Positions 1-5,865 of a stretch of 64,000 nt of DNA are shown one piece after another. Position 1 is the first letter of the stretch. Each line of letters starts with the position of its first letter. The translations under genes were made by a program, and so were the position numbers. Below the pieces are notes generated by a model, which saw only the letters and a list, made by a program, of their open reading frames with translations, did not search any database and was not told the origin of the DNA. The DNA lies in the NCBI GenBank assembly GCA_943370385.1, contig CALRQT020000011.1, positions 1-64,000 of the forward strand, written 5' to 3'. Source of the DNA: BAIKAL-G1 sp943370385 (GTDB taxonomy: Bacteria; Cyanobacteriota; Cyanobacteriia; PCC-6307; Cyanobiaceae).

Positions 1-1
1 C

Positions 2-346
2 CAACTTGGGGCGCTGCTCTGGGCGCAGGCGCCAGGCGGCCGTGATTGGGTCTACGGCTGCCAACGCGACGACTGGACCCTTGGCCCGGACAGCCGCATC
101 GTCGAGCCCGTGGCGTTGCTGGAGCCGGAGCAGCGCCAGCAGCTGGAGCAGCTGCTCCGCGAGGCCATCTGCTGGCCTGTGCCCGTGGTCACCGGCGGTT
201 GGGTGGTGCCGATGGGCAAGGTGAAACCGTCGCCATACGCCCGGCGTGGAGGGCGGCGCCAAGCCCATCGCCCCGTCACCAGCGCTGGTCGAGGCAAGTC
301 AGGCCGACCGTCCAGGACAGGATCGTCAGCGCCCACACCGCCCTGA
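2..346 (+). CDS. C-terminal part of an unrecognised island protein (5' end off window)
   Basis: An open frame enters the window at base 2 and ends with TGA at 344-346. It gives about 114 residues, starting with QLGALLWAQAPGGRDW. The visible part has an acidic/Gln-rich helix-like stretch (EPEQRQQLEQLLREA) followed by a Pro/Arg/Gly-rich basic tail. I do not recognise the family. The frame is open from the very edge, so the gene is most likely truncated by the window rather than broken. An internal ATG at 110 could start a shorter product. It is codirectional with the downstream island genes, and the stop lies about 75 bases before the next gene. Confidence 0.45.
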   Translation, partial: QLGALLWAQAPGGRDWVYGCQRDDWTLGPDSRIVEPVALLEPEQRQQLEQLLREAICWPVPVVTGGWVVPMGKVKPSPYARRGGRRQAHRPVTSAGRGKSGRPSRTGSSAPTPP

Positions 347-386
347 AACAGACAGGTCACCTGTTCATGGTCATGATTGGGATGCC

Positions 387-401
387 TTAGCCTTTCGCTA
401 A
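387..401. promoter_or_regulatory. Inverted repeat TTAGC-N5-GCTAA, putative operator
   Basis: TTAGC (387-391) and GCTAA (397-401) form a dyad centred about 27 bases upstream of the ATG at 421. The same TTAGC-N5-GCTAA pattern recurs at 1177-1191, upstream of the next island gene. A shared dyad beside a helix-turn-helix gene suggests an autoregulatory operator. This is inference; no binding data are available. Confidence 0.5.
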
Positions 402-420
402 TGGCCAGATCCAAGCCCTG

Positions 421-1104
421 ATGAGCTCTGAGTACCGGTACATCGAGGCCAAGCAGCTCGAGGCCGGCCAGCAGTTCGGGCGCATGCTCAGGCGCTGGCG
501 GGAGCTCAACAACTGGACGCAGTACACGGCCTACAAGTGGGCCCGCGAGGCGGGCTTTGAGGTGATGGCACCGAGCACGCTGAGCGTGTTCGAGAACGGC
601 AAGGCGCCCAAGCCCAGGCCGGAGAGCTTCTTTGCCCTTGCCGAGGTCAACCGCCGGCTGGCCGCCAAAGAATTCAGCGGCGTGCGCACCCGGGCCCTCA
701 AGGATCTGATCAGCCAGGCCAAACCCCTGGTGGATGACGAGGAGCGGGTGTGGGGGCCAGCAGAGTTCTGGAGCTGCCACCTGGGTCTGTTGCCGGTGCC
801 GAGCGCCTACCAGGCGCCTGTCGTGCCGGCCCAGCCTGAGGTCGATGCCGCAGAAGCGGCGAGGCTGAGCGAACAGTGGCGCGGCCAGCTGGTGCAGACC
901 GCCAAGCTGCACGGCATCGGCGTGATGGAGGCCCTGAGTTCTGCCGCCAAGGTGGCCCCAGCCAAGCAGCGGCAGGCCTTTCAGGCGATGCTTGCCGGCT
1001 TTGAGCCCTACTCCGCCGAGCAGCTGCAGGGCATGTGGGACGGAGAGGCGTGGCTGCCCCAGCGCTGGCTGGAGGAGTGGTCCACCAAGACGGGCCCCAG
1101 CTGA
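421..1104 (+). CDS. XRE-like helix-turn-helix regulator of the island
   Basis: This 227-residue protein has an N-terminal helix-turn-helix-like region at roughly residues 17-80. It reads LRRWRELNNWTQ, then PSTLSVFENGKAPKPRPESF, which resembles XRE/Cro-type domains where a Ser/Leu-rich recognition helix is followed by an E-x-G-x-xxP turn. The remainder (about 90-227) is helical and Ala/Glu-rich with no domain I know. An inverted repeat, TTAGC-N5-GCTAA, lies just upstream and another lies ahead of the next gene, so the protein may repress both. It could alternatively be a nucleoid or replication protein that merely shares the HTH fold. Function is inferred from the motif only. Confidence 0.6.
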   Translation: MSSEYRYIEAKQLEAGQQFGRMLRRWRELNNWTQYTAYKWAREAGFEVMAPSTLSVFENGKAPKPRPESFFALAEVNRRLAAKEFSGVRTRALKDLISQAKPLVDDEERVWGPAEFWSCHLGLLPVPSAYQAPVVPAQPEVDAAEAARLSEQWRGQLVQTAKLHGIGVMEALSSAAKVAPAKQRQAFQAMLAGFEPYSAEQLQGMWDGEAWLPQRWLEEWSTKTGPS

Positions 1105-1175
1105 GGCATGCACGAACACCTCCCGGACAGGTTCGGAGTAGGCCATGCCTTGCGTCGCGCAAGCTACAGATTCGG

Positions 1176-1192
1176 ATTAGCGAGCCGCTAAT
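1176..1192. promoter_or_regulatory. Inverted repeat ATTAGCG-N3-CGCTAAT, putative operator
   Basis: A perfect 7-base dyad has arms ATTAGCG at 1176-1182 and CGCTAAT at 1186-1192. Its core TTAGC-N5-GCTAA matches the element at 387-401. It sits 30-40 bases upstream of the start of the five-gene overlapping run beginning at 1222. The likely role is an operator for the HTH protein encoded at 421-1104. Confidence 0.55.
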
Positions 1193-1221
1193 ATCCGAGG
1201 CAAGCGGGCGCCGGTCCCGCA

Positions 1222-2001
1222 GTGCCTTCGATGACCACCACCCCCTGCGGGCGGATGGAGCCGACGCCAGGTCCCACCGCCGCCTTTGATCTCAGCCAGG
1301 CTCTGCTGCAGAGCCGCGAGCGGGCCCGCGCCCAGTGGGCCGAGGGCCTGGCCCAGTTCCAGTCCCAGATGGCTGCCATCGCCGACACCTCCATGCAGGA
1401 GGTCGTGCAGGCGGCTGCGCCGGCCTTTGCCCTGGGCTTCTCGTTCAGCGCCCAGAAGCTGATCAACGAGGAGCACGAGGTGCTGCGGGTGACCCTGCGG
1501 CACCGCGGCGGCGCCGAGGAGTTCAGCGAAGCTCAGGCGCCCCAGGAGGGCAGTGCGGCCTGGCATGCGCTCACCGCTTCCCTGTTGGCGGGCCTGCTGG
1601 GCATTCCTGTGGGCAAACCTCCTCGGACTATCGAGCCGAATCAGGTGCGACCGCAGTCTTCGGTTTCCGCTTCCGGTACTGAGGCCGCGGCAACTTCTGC
1701 AGCCCCTGCCCCCGCTGCGGACGACCCTGAGGCCGCAGACGACGAGTGGGACACCGGCGCTCCGGATGGGCCGGAAGTCGGCGACTCCGGCCTGGAGCCG
1801 TTGTCGGCCGAGGAGATCACCACCCTGCACAAGTTCCTCGGGGCGATGCCTCAGGAGGCGCGCAAGCGCTTCACGATCGAGTTCCGCCACCACTTCCAGG
1901 TGCCCCGGGAGGTGCGGACGATCAAGGACCGCATCACCCAGCGACGCCACAAGGACTTCATCGACGTGTTCGAGCGCGAGCTGGCGGGGGGAACGCCATG
2001 A
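1222..2001 (+). CDS. Unrecognised island protein, first gene of an overlapping run
   Basis: This is a 259-residue frame from a GTG at 1222; an ATG at 1231 is an equally good start. Residues about 12-60 form a Gln/Arg/Ala-rich helical segment. The middle (about 145-200) is Pro/Ala/Ser/Asp-rich and probably disordered. The C-terminal 65 residues are charged and helical (EEITTLHKFLGAMPQEARKR). I do not recognise a family. The stop codon overlaps the ATG of the next gene as ATGA at 1998-2001, so the two are probably translationally coupled. A dyad element lies upstream. Confidence 0.6.
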   Translation: MPSMTTTPCGRMEPTPGPTAAFDLSQALLQSRERARAQWAEGLAQFQSQMAAIADTSMQEVVQAAAPAFALGFSFSAQKLINEEHEVLRVTLRHRGGAEEFSEAQAPQEGSAAWHALTASLLAGLLGIPVGKPPRTIEPNQVRPQSSVSASGTEAAATSAAPAPAADDPEAADDEWDTGAPDGPEVGDSGLEPLSAEEITTLHKFLGAMPQEARKRFTIEFRHHFQVPREVRTIKDRITQRRHKDFIDVFERELAGGTP

Positions 2002-2237
2002 GTGTCTGCCGCCGCGCCTACGCCAGGCCCCAGCCGCGGTCGCAGCACGGCCGTCACTACCTGTGCGTCTGCGTGCACAGCGATGTCTACCGGCAGGTCA
2101 GGCAGCTGTCGGCCGAGCACCAGCTGAGTCTCTCCGGCGCCGCCCATCACCTGCTGCGGCTGGGTGCCGGACTGGAGCCCCTGCTTCCCCTGTCTTCTCC
2201 CTCTTCCACTCTGAACAGCAAGTCCCATGGCGATTGA
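1998..2237 (+). CDS. Small island protein, possible ribbon-helix-helix
   Basis: The protein is 79 residues, starting at an ATG that overlaps the previous stop (ATGA) and preceded by the G-rich GGGGGGAA. The segment HYLCVCVHSDVYRQVRQLSA followed by a short amphipathic helix resembles the strand-helix-helix pattern of Arc/MetJ-type DNA-binding proteins, but this is a weak resemblance. The Ser/Pro tail is unstructured. It overlaps the next gene by 11 bases, which supports a real coding unit inside an operon. Function is unknown. Confidence 0.5.
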   Translation: MSVCRRAYARPQPRSQHGRHYLCVCVHSDVYRQVRQLSAEHQLSLSGAAHHLLRLGAGLEPLLPLSSPSSTLNSKSHGD

Positions 2238-2880
2238 ACTCAACGACGGCAGCCGCATCGCGGCGCCGGTGATCCGTCAACAGCGCCTCGGTGAGGTGGC
2301 CTATCTGGCGATCGTGCGTCCGGAGCAACGCGACCGCTTGCGCAAGAACCTCAGCAGCGGCGCGATGGAGCCGATCCCCAACGGCACCGACCGCCAGGGC
2401 CGGCCCAAGGTCAAGCAGGAAATGGTGGTCCATGCCATCGCCATGCCCGGCACGACGATGGAGGCCCGCATCGGTGATGAGGGCGGGGTGCCGGCCCCGG
2501 GGGATCGGGTGCGGCTGATCCTCAAGGCGAAGGGCTTTGGCGAGTGGATCGAGGCTCGCCGTCAGCACCGCCGCGGCCGGCTGAACGTGGGGGACGTGCT
2601 GGTGCTGGAGACCCGCTGGGCGCAGCAGTACGACCAGGACGGCAACCCCAAGGGCCCCAAGATCGAAGACCAGGCGGCGGCCGATGCGGTGCCGCGCAAC
2701 GTCACGATCGGCTTCTACGGCCCGCTGAGCATCCGCGAGGGCACGGACCCCGCCTGGATCGAGGCGGCGGAGCAGGCCTACCGCTCCGATGAAGCCGCTG
2801 CCCGCCAGCAGCAGGCGATCCCGCTGGCGGATGGGGAGGACTACGGCGACGAGTTCGCCGATGAGGAGGTGCCGTTCTGA
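2227..2880 (+). CDS. Unrecognised protein with SSB-like acidic C-terminal tip
   Basis: A 217-residue protein. The last residues are DEFADEEVPF, an acidic tail ending in a hydrophobic Pro-Phe. Bacterial single-stranded-DNA-binding proteins (SSB) use such a tip, typically DDDIPF, to recruit repair and replication proteins. The body has several charged beta-strand-like stretches (LAIVRPEQRDRLRKNL, GDRVRLILKAKGFGEWIEAR) compatible with an OB-like fold, but I cannot assign one. It sits inside a phage-like operon, overlapping the 79-residue gene upstream by 11 bases and the membrane protein downstream by one base. A ssDNA-binding or DNA-replication accessory role is an inference from the tip alone. 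Confidence 0.6.
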   Translation: MAIELNDGSRIAAPVIRQQRLGEVAYLAIVRPEQRDRLRKNLSSGAMEPIPNGTDRQGRPKVKQEMVVHAIAMPGTTMEARIGDEGGVPAPGDRVRLILKAKGFGEWIEARRQHRRGRLNVGDVLVLETRWAQQYDQDGNPKGPKIEDQAAADAVPRNVTIGFYGPLSIREGTDPAWIEAAEQAYRSDEAAARQQQAIPLADGEDYGDEFADEEVPF

Positions 2881-3164
2881 TGGCCTACCCCCAACACCCC
2901 GGCCGCACGCCGCGGCCGATGGCGCAGCCGCAGCTGCCGGCCTTCTGCCGCACACGCCGGCCCATCACCACCACCGTCCGGCTGGGCGACCTGCGGCAGC
3001 TGCAGTGGTTGCTGTGGCTGGTGCTGGCCCTGCAGCTGAGCACGGTGCTGCTGGTCCTGGCGGGTCCGGTGCCAGCTCCACTGGCCGCGACCCCTGGGGG
3101 ATTCACCCCCGCAGTGTTCGCGTCGCGGCATGACTCACCTGTCCTCTCAACTTCCCAGCCATGA
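2880..3164 (+). CDS. Small single-pass membrane protein of the island
   Basis: The protein is 94 residues and starts at an ATG sharing one base with the previous stop (TGATG). The Pro/Arg/Gln-rich N-terminus of about 40 residues is followed by one strong hydrophobic segment (LQWLLWLVLALQLSTVLLVL, about 41-61). The C-terminal tail is short, polar and Ser/Pro-rich. The positive N-terminal side predicts N-in topology. It overlaps the next gene by four bases (ATGA). No family is recognised; it could be a phage holin-like or accessory membrane protein, but nothing in the sequence shows that. Confidence 0.5.
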   Translation: MAYPQHPGRTPRPMAQPQLPAFCRTRRPITTTVRLGDLRQLQWLLWLVLALQLSTVLLVLAGPVPAPLAATPGGFTPAVFASRHDSPVLSTSQP

Positions 3165-3913
3165 GCAACACGTCCGCTCTGGTGCCCTACCTGTTCGAGG
3201 GGCACCGCATCCGAGTGAGCACCGATCAGCAGGGCGAGGCCTGGATCGTCGTCGCCGATGCCTGCAATGCGCTGGCGGAGAGCCCGATGGCCTGGGCCAT
3301 GGCGAACCGACGCGATGAGGAGCATTGCCTCCATTCAGAGGAGGGTCCCGGCGCCGGTGGTTTCACCCTGGCGCTGATCAATGAGGCCACGCTGCTGCGC
3401 AGGCTGCTCAACAGCGACAACCCCAGCGCACCGCGGATGCGGCGCTGGCTCACCCACGAACTGCTGCCCGCCCTGCAGCGCCGACAAGAGGGCAAAGGAG
3501 AGCTGCCGCGACGCAGCATCGAGGCGATCCGCAGGCAGACCGCAGCGGAGGTGCTGCGCGGGGCCGACGAGATCATCCACCTCACCGGGGTGTCCCATGC
3601 CGAGGCCCTGCTCAGCGTCTTGGAGGAGATCCAGGCCCACAGCAGTCCTGCCGGCGTTGACGTGAAGCAGCGCGCCGGAGTGGCCTGGCTGACCGCTGAT
3701 CAGCTGGCGGACCGACTGGATGGCACGCTCCGCCACACCAACCAGCGGCTCGCTGCCGCCGGATTGCAGCAGCGCAACGAGGACGACGACTGGCAGCTCA
3801 CAGAAGCCGGCCTGGACTGGGGCGTCGCCCTGCCGCTCTGCAGTCGGGGAGAGCGCCGCCAGCAGATCCTCTGGGATCCGGCCGTGGTGGCGTTGCTGCA
3901 CCAGACCAACTGA
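3161..3913 (+). CDS. BRO-N domain phage-type antirepressor
   Basis: A 250-residue protein. The N-terminal ~105 residues follow the BRO-N pattern: a FEGHRIRV start, an AWIVVADACNAL segment (family: W-F-V-A-x-D-V-C-x-A-L), an ALINEATLLRRLL segment, and RRWLTHELLPAL at the end of the domain. BRO-N proteins bind DNA and occur in phages and mobile islands. The C-terminal half contains AWLTADQLADRLDGTLRHTNQRL and resembles KilAC/ANT-type antirepressor tails. It is the last gene of the overlapping run from 1222 and starts in an ATGA overlap. Its probable role is switching island gene expression by opposing a repressor, perhaps the one encoded at 421-1104. Confidence 0.8.
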   Translation: MSNTSALVPYLFEGHRIRVSTDQQGEAWIVVADACNALAESPMAWAMANRRDEEHCLHSEEGPGAGGFTLALINEATLLRRLLNSDNPSAPRMRRWLTHELLPALQRRQEGKGELPRRSIEAIRRQTAAEVLRGADEIIHLTGVSHAEALLSVLEEIQAHSSPAGVDVKQRAGVAWLTADQLADRLDGTLRHTNQRLAAAGLQQRNEDDDWQLTEAGLDWGVALPLCSRGERRQQILWDPAVVALLHQTN

Positions 3914-3963
3914 AAGGCACCAAACCAATCCAAGACACACACCTGAGATTCAGACCATCAGCC

Positions 3964-4170
3964 ATGACATCCGCAACCGATCGACTGCTGCGGCTCCCAG
4001 AGGTGATCCACCGGGTCGGCCTCTCACGCACCACGATCTACAGCCTGATCGCCACAGGCGAGTTCCCCAGGCAGATCGTGATTGGCCCACGGGCGGTGGC
4101 CTGGTCCCAGCAGGAGCTGGAGGACTGGATCACCTCCAAGCGTCAGGCCGCATGCAGCGCTGATGGTTGA
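3964..4170 (+). CDS. AlpA-family regulator / excisionase
   Basis: This 68-residue protein is almost entirely one MerR/AlpA-type winged helix-turn-helix: LLRLPEVIHRVGLSRTTIYS, then LIATGEFPRQIVIGPRAVAWSQQELEDWI. The L-x-EV-x-x-x-GLSRTTIY-x-x-x-x-GxFP signature is typical of AlpA, which activates P4-type integrase genes and assists excision of cryptic elements. Its 3' end overlaps the 3' end of the convergent integrase gene by 28 bases. Adjacency to the integrase supports a recombination directionality role. Confidence 0.9.
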   Translation: MTSATDRLLRLPEVIHRVGLSRTTIYSLIATGEFPRQIVIGPRAVAWSQQELEDWITSKRQAACSADG

Positions 4171-5423
4171 CCAGCCAGTTGTGCGCTCAGCTCTGAGACC
4201 GGCGCCAGACCGGCAGCGACGGCCACCTGATCGAGCAGATCGGCCCAGCGCTGCAGCATGTCGGAGCGCTCCTCGAGATATTCGGCCCAGTCGTAGGCGC
4301 GGCTGACGCTGTTGCCATCGGCATGGGCCAGCTGCTTTTCGGTCACCACCCTGGGGATCTTGAGCTGCTCGATGCAGTTGGTCTGCCCGAAGCCCCTGAA
4401 GCCATGGGGTGTCTGCCGCCCCTGGAAGCCCATGCGCCGCAGCAGCATCGAGAGGCAGCCATTGCTCATGACCCGCAGCTCGCCGCTGCCGCGGTGGTTG
4501 GGGGTGTGAAAGACCAGATCGGTGTGGCCGGTGATCGGCCGCTGCAGATCGAATAGGTGCCGCGCCTGCGAGGAAAGCGGCACGATGTGGCGAACGCGAG
4601 TCTTCATGCGTTCAGCGGGAATGATCCACTGACGACCCTCGGTATCCACTTCGCTCCAACGGGCTTCCCGGAGTTCACTGGGCCGCACCAGGGTGAGCAT
4701 CATCAGGCGCAGAGCGATGAGGCTGCTGCGCTCGGCGAGGCGTTGCCGCTCAAAGCGATCGATCACCTCCAAGAGATCGGGAAGCTCCACCCAGCTGATG
4801 CGGTGGTAGTGGGTTACGCGGGTGGCGGCGATGACCTTGCGGGCTTTGACGGCGGGGTTGTCCTGCCGAAGTTCGAGATCAACGGCGTGCTCAATCACGC
4901 GACGGGTGACGTCATTGCAGCGGCGGGCTTGTTCATTGGCACCTCTGGCGAGGATGGGCGCGAGCAGCTGGGTTTCAATGTCGCTGCGAGTGATCGCCTC
5001 GATATCAAGTTGCCCCAGTGCCGGTATCACGAAGTGATCAAGTTTCTCCCGCATATCTCTGCAATAGCGGGGGCTCCAGCTGGCGCTGTGGTGCTCGAAC
5101 CAGGCCTGGGCGATCTGGACGAAAGGTCGGCTGCTGCTTTCGACCTGCTTGCGCTGCTGAGTTGGGGCCTGGGTGCGCGGATCGATGCCAGCTTTGATCC
5201 AGGTGTTCAGCTCCAGGGCCTGCTTGCGGGCATCGGCGAGCCGCACGGCCGGGTAAGGGCCGATGGTGAAGGTGCGGCGTAATCCCTGCCAGCGGTAGTC
5301 CTTGCGCCAGGTCTTGGAGCCGGAGCGCGCCACCCAGAGGTAGAGGCCGTCCCGGTCGTGGTGCTTGCTGCCCGGGCGTTCCGGGTCGGGCCGCAGGGCC
5401 TGGATCGCCTTGTCACTGAGCAT
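4143..5423 (-). CDS. int: P4-type tyrosine site-specific integrase
   Basis: The protein is 426 residues. The N-terminal arm-DNA-binding domain (DUF4102 type) is recognisable from LSDKAIQALRP, the DRDGLYLWVARSGSKTW stretch and the SADARKQ-like segment LADARKQALELNTWIKAGIDP. The catalytic domain shows the first Arg in LTLVRPSELREARW, the box-II His/Arg in TPHGFRGFG, and the nucleophile region SRAYDWAEYLEER. The family length is about 400-430, so it appears intact. It reads away from tRNA-Ser, whose 3' end is the expected attachment site. Inverted and direct copies of ATACCGTC lie between its start and the tRNA and are candidate arm sites. Confidence 0.93.
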   Translation of the reverse strand: MLSDKAIQALRPDPERPGSKHHDRDGLYLWVARSGSKTWRKDYRWQGLRRTFTIGPYPAVRLADARKQALELNTWIKAGIDPRTQAPTQQRKQVESSSRPFVQIAQAWFEHHSASWSPRYCRDMREKLDHFVIPALGQLDIEAITRSDIETQLLAPILARGANEQARRCNDVTRRVIEHAVDLELRQDNPAVKARKVIAATRVTHYHRISWVELPDLLEVIDRFERQRLAERSSLIALRLMMLTLVRPSELREARWSEVDTEGRQWIIPAERMKTRVRHIVPLSSQARHLFDLQRPITGHTDLVFHTPNHRGSGELRVMSNGCLSMLLRRMGFQGRQTPHGFRGFGQTNCIEQLKIPRVVTEKQLAHADGNSVSRAYDWAEYLEERSDMLQRWADLLDQVAVAAGLAPVSELSAQLAGQPSALHAA

Positions 5424-5481
5424 GGCGGACAGCGCCGGAACGCTGGCGCGGGAGGGGATGTAGGCAGTTCAGCAAGGCAGG

Positions 5482-5531
5482 TGACGGTATAGACCCGGAC
5501 CCGGCTGGCTATACCGTCAAAAATACCGTCA
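5482..5531. promoter_or_regulatory. ATACCGTC inverted/direct repeats upstream of integrase
   Basis: TGACGGTATAG (5482-5492) is the exact reverse complement of CTATACCGTCA (5509-5519), an 11-base inverted repeat with a 16-base spacer. A further direct ATACCGTCA follows at 5523-5531. A fourth octamer ATACCGTC is at 5732-5739, immediately beyond the 5' end of tRNA-Ser. The position between the integrase start and the presumed attachment site suggests integrase/AlpA arm-type sites or an integrase operator. Confidence 0.5.
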
Positions 5532-5647
5532 TCCGCAGCGGCAGTAGCCGGTTTTCCCCGGATCTACCCGGACGAGCCAAAAGGGCAGATCGACTGCGCT
5601 GGAACAGTTTTGGGATATCCGCGGATCCTTTCGGATTTTGTGGAAAC

Positions 5648-5731
5648 GGAGAGGGTGGGATTCGAACCCACGGAAGGTTTCCCTTCAAACGATTTCGAGT
5701 CGTTCGCTTTCGACCACTCAGCCACCTCTCC
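5648..5731 (-). tRNA. tRNA-Ser (anticodon CGA)
   Basis: On the minus strand an 84-base class II tRNA folds with acceptor GGAGAGG/CCTCTCC, a D-arm GCTGAGTGG region, anticodon loop CTCGAAA (anticodon CGA, reading UCG), a long variable arm (GAAGGGAAACCTTC) and T-loop GTTCGAATC. No CCA is encoded. Its 3' end faces the integrase-bearing island and is the presumed integration site; the gene itself appears intact. Confidence 0.95.
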
Positions 5732-5865
5732 ATACCGTCTTGGCGACCAACGGGCAGGGCTCCCCTGGGCAGGGGGGCCGATTCGGCGACGTTGGTTGGT
5801 GAGCGCAGCGGAAGCTGGCGGCACCACGGGCAAGACCTGGCCACCTTAAGCAGCCGCCGGTCCGC

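Larger units (their letters stand above)
1..5648. mobile_element. Integrative island at tRNA-Ser (right end; left end outside window)
   Basis: The segment runs from the window edge to the 3' end of tRNA-Ser. It carries a P4-type tyrosine integrase next to the tRNA, an AlpA-like excisionase, a BRO-type antirepressor, an XRE-like regulator and a run of small overlapping unknown genes, with no core metabolic gene. P4-type integrases usually target tRNA 3' ends, which matches this geometry. I found no second copy of the tRNA-Ser 3' end inside the window, so the distal attachment site should lie beyond position 1. No capsid, portal, tail or conjugation gene is visible, so it may be a phage satellite or a small genomic island. 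The left boundary is unknown. Confidence 0.75.
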
